Source of the DNA: Tomocerus qinae
Lineage: Eukaryota > Arthropoda > Collembola > Entomobryomorpha > Tomoceridae
Length of the DNA stretch: 64,000 nt
Direction: 5' to 3'
Assembly: GCA_020055645.1 (NCBI GenBank)
Contig: CM034546.1
Location: 135,925,875 to 135,989,874, forward strand
How positions within the stretch are numbered: position 1 is the stretch's first letter; every line of letters starts with the position of its first letter. The notes beneath the pieces are model-generated. The model did no database searches and was not told where the DNA came from. It worked only from the letters and a program-made list of their open reading frames with translations. Made by a program: the position numbers and the translations under genes. Shown here one piece after another: positions 35,008 through 44,103 of the stretch.

Positions 35008-36190
35008 AGATTCAATACCAGTTAAAAGCTTGTTACTAAGAAAATTTCCTTTTAGGCTCTCTTCTCATAGGACTACTTTGCCTTTCCAGCAGCGGTTTTG
35101 GTTAATTCTTTTTGATTTTAAATTCACTAGAAAGGTTATACAAATTACAATGCAACATGTTACATTTTGACTAGATTCATAAGTAGGTAATCGATTTTGG
35201 AGTTCTTCCACAAGTAAAAGACAGACATGCACACATTTTGCAATCCTGTAGCCTGTAGATTTAATCGCTCTCCGATTTATTTCTCAGAAATGACCATCAG
35301 CAATCATAGGAGTTTTAACTGTCATTGTAGTACAACGATATATAACGAAAGGGCTTTTATAATTAATTATGCTGCCTATCTAAAGTGAAAGGTAAGTCAT
35401 GCAGCAAGGTTACTCTTAGATTTTATGATAATTATCGTTTAATTTATATAATTGTCCAATTAAAATTCTATGTTACAAGCATCAAAAACCCAATTTCGCT
35501 GGAAATCAAATCCTGCCCTGCCCTCAATTCGCTCTTCCCCAAAGTGGATATAGAGCTTGGAGCGGGCAGCTTATAGGAATTTTAAGGCAGACCTCACTTT
35601 AGGAAAGGCAAAGATAACTTTGAAAATCGGGCGGAGTTTGAAATAATATTAGTGAGACTTTCAAGGAATGAAATTAGCACAAGTAATCATTTGAAAATAT
35701 TCCTCTCCTCAAGATGCTAACGTTTTTCGTGTCAAATTGACACTCTACCATCATCGGCCCTTTGAGATTTTGTAAAACAAATATTCCCCACTATCCCCAC
35801 TACCCAATCTTTCCTTTCATTCCGTGTTTTAAAAACATTTTGATATAGCTTTTAAAAATGGTACAAAAATAGCATACTATATAATATGTCAAAAATGCTA
35901 ACCTGATTTTTAAAATCAAAAATCAAAATATTTTCTTCGTTATACGCATTGTATGCAAACTCCATACGTAGCACCCCCTAAATCTGAGAAAAAGAGAAGA
36001 CATTTCCTAAAAAAGGCCAAAAATACCAAAAAAATTTCCCAGCAGCTTTTGTCCCATTTTTAAGAAAATATCCAAAAATGCGAAATTGAATATATTATAA
36101 TGGTCCGTTACAGTTACAGCAAGCCTACTCAACGTGCATAGTAAATAAATAAACCATGTACAAATGGGTGTAATAAAGTGGCGTGTTATA
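35008..36190. other. Intergenic, no gene seen
   Basis: No supported exon or repeat boundary. Around 35970-36080 an A-rich stretch (CTGAGAAAAAGAGAAGA, TAAAAAAGGCC) resembles the interior of the family C MITEs but lacks termini. Confidence 0.3.
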
Positions 36191-36770
36191 ACATTACGAC
36201 TTACGACATGTCATAGTGACCTTTCGAACGAGTTGTAACACGACTTTTTGCAATGAATCAAACCGAAGTTACATAAATATTTAGTCAGTTTTAGTTTTCA
36301 CCCACCTCTCCAATCAGGGGGTTATTGGGATTTACCTTTTAATGTCGCTGAAAATGTTTGCTGTCAATCGAGCCATTACACGACTTTGTAGGACGAATAG
36401 AACTGAAGTTACATTCATTTTTAGTTATTTTTATGTTCTTTACCAACTTCCCTTGCCAGGGGATTACTATAACCTATTTAGTAGCGTATATTAAACTGTG
36501 TCCTTCCAATCGAGCTATTTCGCGACTTTGCGCGATGAAAATAGCCGAAATTACAACGATTTTTAGTTACTTTTTAATTTCAAACCCCTCCCCCGGACAG
36601 GAGGTGTGACCGATTTTGCCCATTTACGAACTTGATGTTACTTATGACCTCTAGTTAACGTACAAAATATTTGAACTGATAATATCTCATTCCGTTCGAA
36701 AGTTATCGTGCTTACGGACGGACAGGCAGATTGGGCATTCCTATAAAGCGGTGTACACACCACTTAATAA
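36191..36770. repeat. Three tandem ~141-bp units
   Basis: Units are anchored by CGAACGAG at 36225, AATCGAGCCATTACACGAC at 36367, and AATCGAGCTATTTCGCGAC at 36509, a spacing of about 141 bp. Each continues with GAAGTTACA-like and CCAGGGG-like words. The block ends with TTATCGTGCTTACGGACGGA and TATAAAGCGGTGTACACACC. A related fragment lies at 22431-22770. Probably a non-autonomous transposon with internal tandem repeats. Confidence 0.6.
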
Positions 36771-37389
36771 TGAGCAGTAGAATACCGAGAACAGTGGTCT
36801 TTAATAATACCAGACACAAAACTAAAATTTAATTAAATGAAACATTCAATCAAACTTCTGTCAATGTAAAGTACATGCATCACATTTGGTATGGTGCAAT
36901 TGATACTGAAATAACCTGAGATAGTGAGACATTGAATGTTTTATAATTACATGTTAGCGAATACGGCTGCTACCATATTATGCTTTATTTACCTCAAAAC
37001 CCAGATTATTATCTCTTTACCAGCTGTATTCCATGAATCATTACCTTTTCATGAATTAGGTTGTTGATTTGTCCAATTACTCAAAGAGTGATCCAATAAT
37101 TTCAAATCAGCAATTGAATTCATAAAATATTAAATAAATTTCACTTACAGGCTAGAAACCTTACAAGCATTGAATTATAATTAATCCAAATAAGTACATT
37201 CTGATGATACTCTAAGTATACTTAACCACTAGTGCATTAGTTGCAGAGCTTTATTCCATTTTCTTAGTTCTGGCAGATATTGTCAATACGAAAGTCAGCT
37301 AGGAAAATGAAGTTTCTAGTCATCTATATTTGTAAAATGTAAATTGAGAATAAAGTGCAATTTATTTTAGAAATAATTCCATCCAAGAC
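36771..37389. other. Intergenic, upstream of GR-like 2
   Basis: No exon or delimitable repeat. The promoter of the receptor gene at 37677 probably lies here or in the MITE-containing stretch that follows; no core element is obvious. Confidence 0.3.
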
Positions 37390-37566
37390 CAGGGAACAAA
37401 AAAAGTACTCATTTTTTACAAAAAAGTAAAAAAGTACACCTTTTTTTTAAAAATGAGTCCTTTTTACCTTTTTTGCCTTATTTACATGTAAAGTGGAAGT
37501 AAATGGGGCACTTTGATACAGCAAAAAAAGGTAAAAATTTAAAAAAGGTCCTTTTTTTGTTCCCTG
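37390..37566. mobile_element. hAT-like MITE, family A, copy 3 (short)
   Basis: It starts CAGGGAACAAAAAAAGT and ends in CCTTTTTTTGTTCCCTG. At 177 bp it is an internally deleted version of the 234-246 bp copies. Flanks TCCAAGAC and CTCAGGAC agree at 5 of 8 bases, an eroded duplication. It lies 110 bp before the start codon of the receptor gene, within its presumed promoter. Confidence 0.8.
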
Positions 37567-37676
37567 CTCAGGACAAAAACTAATTTTTTAAGAACTCAAT
37601 TACAAGGATATGCAGTAAGGCAGTAGTTCATTTATGTAATTATACCTGTTCATTTTGGAGTCATCAACTTTTAAAA

Positions 37677-39319
37677 ATGGTTGCAGACAAAGTTCAAAAC
37701 CGAAATGCAGAATTGAATCGCAACCATTTCCACAGATATGGATCTAATATTAACATTTCGTCGTACTTTGGAGGTCTCCCGTTTTACTGGGACCATTCTA
37801 CTAAAACATTTAAATTGTCAAAATCCCGACTAAAATTTCATGGCGCACTGATTTTGGCAATTATGAATTTTTTATTCGTCGTCCTTAACATAGCCCAAAT
37901 GATAGAAACAGTAAAGAAGAGTGATGCAAGTACTTCAATTGTTGGGATTATGTTGAATTTGATAACGACCATTATACAGTTAGGCTATGGTATCTCTTTG
38001 TTAAGTGTTTCGCTGAATGGGGAAAATATTAAGGCGATTTTGAATTGCCTATACACAGAGAAAATGTTTTATCTAAGAGGTTTGCGTTTTACTATCAATA
38101 AATATCATTAATTGTTACCTAAATGAATAATGTACATGGAATTTCCGGATTTAATAAGCGAAAGCGTGGATGGATTTAAATATATTTAGGTATATGTAAA
38201 TATTAATTGTAACTATTGGTAATATTATTAATGATTCTCTGTATTTTTAGGTGAGAGGGAATCTAAACATCAAAAACTAGAACGTTGGTTAACAAAATGG
38301 CTAATCCCAATAACACAAATAGAGTTTTCGTTTCTGTTCATGGTTGTCCTATTTTATCAAGAAAGAAAACATTTCTGGTTGGACACCTTATACCCCAACT
38401 CGAGGTTGTATCATTATGCCATTAAACTAATTCAAGCAACGGTCCAGATTAATACTACATATGCAGCGTTTTTGTTTGCCAATTACTTCTTCGTGTATTT
38501 CGTCCGACATTCCTACTGGATGAAAAATATCAGGTATATTATTCCTTCACGTTCACATTATCATAATAATATTTTAATTGCAAACAGGGAACAAAAAAGG
38601 CACTCCTTTTTTACAAAAAAGTAAAAAAGTACTAATGTTTTAAAACGCAGTCCTTTTTACCTTTTTTACCTTATTTACATGTAAAGTGGACGTAACTGGG
38701 GCACGCTGATACATCAAAAAAGGTATAAGGCAAAAAAGGACTGCTTTTTTAAAAAACTTCCTCCTACCTTTTTCATAAACAAGGCAAAAAAAGGTAAAAA
38801 AGGTCCTTTTTTGTTCCCTGATTGCAAACAAATCATGGTAATAATATTAACAGATGCACAACAGAAGATTTTGAATACAAACTGGTCGTCTACCGTAGAA
38901 TGAAACTACTGAATATTGCATTCCAAGATAGTTTTCTTATGCTATTCTGGCCTGTTGTTATGCTCATCCAGTCGTTCCTAGTTATGTTCTGCTCGGTCAC
39001 GGCTATCCGATCTTATGAGAAACTGGACAAAGCCACGTTTTCCATCTTCCCCGTTGGTTTTGTAGGAGTATTCGTAAGCATGTCACTTGAATTACTGGGA
39101 TTGGCCTCAGTTTGGAAGAATACTTCCGAAACGTTGATTAAAATCCAAGATTCAACATTAGACGGTAGCGGAATGACAAAGATGCGTCAAAAGGTTTATA
39201 AGTCTGTGGGTCCCTTTGGCTGCAGAATCTATCCTATTAGACTTGTCAAACCACATAGGATATTTGATTTCTATGATGCCCTCATCAATTGGTTGCTGAC
39301 CATACTTCTGAGTTTCTAA
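37677..39319 (+). CDS. Gustatory receptor (GR)-like chemoreceptor 2
   Basis: Three exons, 37677-38079, 38251-38533 and 38854-39319, with GT-AG introns in phases 1 and 2 and a product of 383 residues. Length, hydrophobic profile (several TM segments, for example residues 58-80 and 89-112), and a C-terminal exon ending FYDALINWLLTILLSF agree with the arthropod GR superfamily; the TY-x5-QF signature is degenerate. It is nearly the same length as the minus-strand receptor at 16505 and shares the style of its C-terminal block (GCRIYPIRLVKP before the last helix). A ligand-gated chemosensory channel is inferred. The second intron is 320 bp, of which 244 bp is a hAT MITE plus its duplicated target; the ancestral intron was thus about 76 bp. 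The first donor, GTTTGC, is weak. Confidence 0.78.
38585..38820. mobile_element. hAT-like MITE, family A, copy 4
   Basis: A 236-bp element with near-perfect ends (CAGGGAACAAAAAAGG and CCTTTTTTGTTCCCTG) and a perfect 8-bp duplication ATTGCAAA (38577-38584, 38821-38828). It lies inside the second intron of the receptor gene. The exact ends suggest a recent insertion. Confidence 0.93.
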
Positions 39320-40348
39320 TGGCAAATAATTGCATAAAAACAATATTTTTGTTAGCTCGCTGCTTTTCTCTTATGTCGGATCATTAGCAAATTCTTAAAG
39401 CATAATTATTTCGTTTAAAAAGGGAAAAAGAATTTGTGAGGATAAAAAATCAGAACTTTTGCAAAAATATAGAAAGTTAAATTATTTATAAGTAGTATTA
39501 CATTGACACAACGTCTGCTGGCCTCTGTCCGCCGTTCATTGTATGTTTATTTTATCTATATTTGTATACCGGTCAAATATAAGAGGACGTAATATCAATA
39601 TTGAATTTGCTGTTATCACAAAAAGGAAAGTAAACATATGAGTTAAACTTTTTGCAGAATCGCACATCACTTGCCAATGACGTTGATGACGTTACTTCAA
39701 AAAATATTTTCCATGTAAATAGCGTATGCGTAATATGACTTAGAACAAATACTTTGTACTTTATTTAGTATTTGGCTTATATGTATGTAAAATAATAATA
39801 CATGTCCATTATTTGTCTATATCATATACCTAGTTGTTATAATGAGTTCATTTGGTTCTGCATTTGAACCATTACTAACTACAAACACGACAGGCAATAA
39901 GACATTTTCATATCACATACCGATAGAAACTATAAACACAAGAGCTTTACTGTAACTAAACATCGTAAACTGTTCAAGGAAACATTGTCAATTTATCTTA
40001 GACCCACAGGAAAATGCGAACTGTTGCAAAATAAATATTAACTCGCCTGAACAAATATTATACTTTCAACATGTATATACAGCTATCTAAAAAATAGGAC
40101 AAAGCCTATTACAAAAATTATTGTCGTGAACTTTTGTCAATGGTAAACCACAATTTGTATTTTGTAACTCAAACCTCCATGCAAGTTCTTTGCTTAGTTC
40201 TGATATCGTAATGGCTTTACCAGGTATCTTGTGACAATAAAAAAATCATATTAAACATATTAAATACACATTGCCAGTCTCTTCCTTTTGCGCTTTGATA
40301 TATATCAGTATCAGAATTCAACGAAATAATACTGAATCAGCACGATGA
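39320..40348. other. Intergenic, no gene seen
   Basis: The space between the convergent receptor and four-TM genes. No additional exon, RNA gene or repeat is recognised. Confidence 0.35.
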
Positions 40349-41185
40349 CTAACTGATTTGCTTTCGAAGATCTCCAATCGCTTTGAAGAAATAAATATTC
40401 AAACCAGTGGCCAGGATCTGAAGAACAATAATCCACCATTGGCAGCCCCCGACAAAAATCATGACGATAAATGCCGTACTTGAAACATGAATAGTGACGC
40501 TTTTGTAGAAAACCCAGAATTTCATAAAGAGAAGCGACGGCTGAAAATTTAAATTAATATCTATTAATTTCCATTACCAATGTCCAACGGTGGTGCAATG
40601 TCCTTCAATTTTCACAAAATTTCTAACTCTATGTAATAAATACGGACATGAATAAAATTAATATGAACTTATATTCAGTAATACTTACCTTTAATATTCC
40701 ATAGACTAAAATTGGTCCAAATAATATTTGAGGAACAGCAACTGAAAGTGTACCTATTTGTATCAAATATCTTTTTCTATTAATGTGCATAATTTTATGG
40801 GTCGTAAATCAATTATGTATAACCTTGTATTTATAATTAATTTTTCCAAGGCTTCACTAAAACATTTTGTATTAGAAATTAATTAAAAATACATGTCATA
40901 TTTCATTGTCACCAATTGCCCAATATTTTTGATTTTCACTGCCAGCTTCACTGGCCGAATCAGAAGTCGAGCTGAGTCCCAAAAATCCGGAATAAAAACC
41001 AGTACCGAGTGCGATAACCAATAATCCCCAAATCTGTTAAAAATTTCAAATTTATTAATTTACAATGTTTTTACATTGCACAATCGTAATTATTGGAAAT
41101 TAGAAGGCATTGTGTGACTAACGAAATCAATTATTCCAATAAGGATTCCTCCAATTTCTAAAGAAAACCCAAAACAAGATTTCAT
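40349..41185 (-). CDS. Small four-TM membrane protein
   Basis: Assembled from four short exons on the minus strand: 41185-41123, 41033-40913, 40753-40689 and 40540-40349. All introns are GT-AG with phases 0, 1 and 0; the product is 146 residues. It begins MKSCFGFSLEIGGILIGIID and has four hydrophobic segments (about 9-40, 58-82, 97-115, 117-135), a Ser/Glu-rich loop at 42-57 and a short charged tail ending GDLRKQIS. The architecture and the start (short Cys-containing N-terminus, then S-L-x-x-G-x-L-I-G-I) match a widespread group of small uncharacterised arthropod four-TM proteins. Its role is unknown. Every exon is too short to be conspicuous on its own; the evidence is that four junctions keep one frame and produce regularly spaced membrane helices. 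Confidence 0.75.
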
Positions 41186-41988
41186 TTTTGTGAACCTTTG
41201 CCCTGAAGTTTAGAATAATATATAGTGAGGGAACAACAACAGCAAAAAAAGTAGACACCGTTTGTTCAATGTTCAAGAAAAAGAGCGGAAATACAGTTTC
41301 TGCTTAAGCGTAACAAAGCTTTATTTTGTCTAACTTAAGGGCATAACACAAAAATTCAGAGAGGCATAAATAGGAAATTCCGAATTCCACAAAACGAACT
41401 ACATTTGTGATTAACAGTAAAACAATTATTAACAGATATTTTTAGTGTCACTTCTGTTTTTCTGGGCACTCCAGAATTGAAAATATTTCGCTTTGCACGA
41501 GTTTGAAATTATATTTTTAAAATAGTGCGGAAAACTAATATGTCAAAAGATTTACAATAAATAACTATAATATTGTTTGCCAAACATATTGTACGGTACG
41601 TAAATAGAACAAACACATTGACAAAATAGGTAATAAAATACTACTAACAAAACAATTATTTTGCTCGTCTATAGTAATATTACACTAAAGGCAAAAGAAG
41701 GTCTTATTAGTTATGTACCGGGTCGGTCATCGGTCAGGTAATTAGGTATTAAAAATATTTCCAATCTCGTGCGAACAAGTTTGGCATTTACAGATATTGA
41801 TAATATTACCATAAAATATATTGCCAGTCTTGATAGAACAATAAATGACAGGTTGATACTACTTCGGTTAAGCTAGTATTCTATAATAATATAACTAACA
41901 GTCGAATTCTACATCGCTACTCAGACTTCTATTGAAACTTCACTTGCTATTCAAGTCCCAAGTCGTATGCAGGATTCACTTCAATAAT
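41186..41988. other. Intergenic, no gene seen
   Basis: Upstream flank of the four-TM gene followed by AT-rich spacer. No gene or delimited repeat. Confidence 0.35.
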
Positions 41989-42577
41989 CAGTGTTCAAAA
42001 TAACATTTACCACTTACCAGTGGTAAATGGTTTTTAATGGTATTTAACGTTAAATACCACTACCTAAAAGTAGTGGTAAGTGGTAAAAATGATAAAAAAT
42101 AGTTTCATTTAAATTTCGTGTTTGAATTTTGAATAAAATTTGGTGCCAAAGTATGAAATAGCTTAACAGATGATCATTGTTGTCACAAATTGATAAGTGT
42201 TCATCAATCAGAGTTGGATTCAACCAATGGGGGCGCTAATAACCCTTGCTGATTGAGAAATTAATTGCAATTAAATTAGCCTCAATTTTAAATGAGCGAT
42301 ACCAAATACAATTTTTCTTTCTTCATTTTTTATAACTTTTGGTGTACAATCAAATAAATATGATTAATTTAGTTGATTAAGGGGCTCATTGGAAATATTT
42401 CATAGAAAATAAAGTTTTAAAACTTATATTTTAGGAAGTCTAGTGTATCTGTACTCAGCTGTCTAATCAATCGCTAAAATTTACCATTTTTACCATTAAA
42501 TGCATTTTTACCATTAAGTGCATTTTTACCACTGTGATGGTAAAAAAAGGCTAAAAAGTGGTAAATTTTGTACACTG
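41989..42577. mobile_element. hAT-like element, family B, complete
   Basis: A 589-bp element from CAGTGTTCAAAATAACATTT to GGTAAATTTTGTACACTG, flanked by a perfect 8-bp duplication TCAATAAT (41981-41988, 42578-42585). Subterminal regions are packed with TTACCACT/AGTGGTAA words on both sides, likely binding sites for the mobilising transposase. No coding capacity. A left-end fragment lies at 27992. Confidence 0.93.
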
Positions 42578-43306
42578 TCAATAATGCCTTGAAGTCAAGT
42601 TCTAAAGTACCTCCCACACCTACCTTGGCACTTGACTTGCGCTTGACAATTTTTGAAACTCCAGCTCAATTTTCAATGCAAAATAATTTTGAAGCCTGAC
42701 TTCGTCAAGTGGGCTTCATGAATACCATCCCTACTTGGACTTTAACTTGACTTGAATCAACCATTAGAGTTTTAAGGTTGGGCTTATGTTTCATATAGAT
42801 ATTTTTATATGTATTCGCGAGTAGCGGACTTTTTGCTATTTTGAGAAAAACACTCCTCTTTGTTTGGATTTCGGGAGAAAGGGGGGCTTCAGCCTGTAAA
42901 GCCAAAACTCATTACGATGTGAAACAAGTAGATTAAAGGACTCTTTTCTTCGAAGAGTAAATTTTAATCGGCGTTATTAAGACATAGAACTGAATTTTTA
43001 ATAAAGTTGACTGCTTATTGTATTATTCTACTTACATGTAATATAGCCTGTTGAGAGTTCTGTGCCACCCTGTACTAGCTGTTACATCAAGTTTCCATTG
43101 GATTAAAAATGGGAAGTGGTATTTCATCGTAAGTGATAGGACAAACCTTACATTATAATATAGTTATATAGCCTGGACTTACATTATAATATCTGAACAC
43201 CATCAATCAATATAGCATATTATAGACGTGCGTACTAAACCTTAGAAATTTGTTGAATAAAGACTAATAGACAAGTCCACCCGTTTCTGCTCCGGGCGGA
43301 TGTTAC
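42578..43306. other. Intergenic, old repeat traces
   Basis: Around 42800-42900, TATTCGCGAGTAGCGGACTT and the G-rich GGGAGAAAGGGGGGCTTCAG resemble family C interior sequence, without recognisable ends. No gene. Confidence 0.3.
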
Positions 43307-43314
43307 ATGTCACC

Positions 43315-43496
43315 AAGCACGTATCCAGAGGGGGGCCGGGGGGGCTCGGCCCCCCCTAAGTTTCCAGAACAAGACGATTTTTTTGTCAAAACAGGTTAAA
43401 AATCCAAAAAATTTCGCGCTACGCGCGAATATGCTATACTTTTACTAATATATTTTAGTGTGCCCCCCCTAGGTCAAATTCCTGGATACGTGCCTG
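43315..43496. mobile_element. hAT-like MITE, family C, copy 4
   Basis: A 182-bp element from CAAGCACGTATCCAG to CTGGATACGTGCCTG, with a perfect 8-bp duplication CATGTCAC (43307-43314 and 43497-43504). This copy defines the family. Interior: GGGGGGCTCGGCCCCCC palindrome and TTCGCGCTACGCGCGAA. Confidence 0.93.
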
Positions 43497-43569
43497 CATG
43501 TCACAGATATGATTAAAGGTAAACACATGCAATGACATAACATAAGATATTATTGTAAGATATTTTTGT

Positions 43570-43740
43570 TATGCAAGATCCTAGAAAACCTACAGCAAGC
43601 AGTAACAGAAGCTCGCCTGAATAAAGAGGACCGTGTGCACATTTTTGGTAGAATTATAGTATAAATAAACTTTTGATTAATTATATACTAAAAAACCTAC
43701 AGCAAGCCGTAACAGAAGCTCGCCTGAGTAAAGGGGACCG
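43570..43740 (+). repeat. Two-copy tandem segment
   Basis: AAAACCTACAGCAAGC, then GTAACAGAAGCTCGCCTGA, then GGACCGTGTGCA occurs at about 43585-43650 and again at about 43691-43752, a tandem duplication with a period of about 106 bp. AGCTCGCCTGA also ends the modules at 44820, 45895 and 46450. Confidence 0.6.
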
Positions 43741-43852
43741 TGTGCATATTTTGGTAGACGAAATGTACTCGAACGTAATGCAAAACCGAGCGTACGGATT
43801 TTTATCAAACTTTCAGAATTGAGTCTTTATGTATTCTGCTCTAATCCTTGGG

Positions 43853-44100
43853 TTTTCACATTGCCCCATTTCATAGCAAAAACCCAAAAACCCGGGTTTT
43901 TGCTAATTTTACTACCCAAAAACCCACCCAAAAACCCAATTACCCAAAAACCCGGGTTTTTGGGTAATTGGGTAATTGGGTTTTCACATTGCCCCATTTC
44001 ATAGCAAAAACCCAAAAACCCGGGTTTTTGCTAATTTTACTACCCAAAAACCCACCCAAAAACCCAATTACCCAAAAACCCGGGTTTTTGGGTTTTTCAT
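43853..44100. repeat. Duplicated AAAAACCC palindrome block
   Basis: A 118-bp segment at 43853-43970 is repeated essentially without change at 43981-44098 (period 128). It is composed of AAAAACCC words and contains CCCAAAAACCCGGGTTTTTG palindromes. Between the copies the + strand reads four GGG runs separated by 5-nt loops (43954-43980), a canonical G-quadruplex motif. The open frames here are by-products of the repeat. Confidence 0.85.
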
Positions 44101-44103
44101 GCC

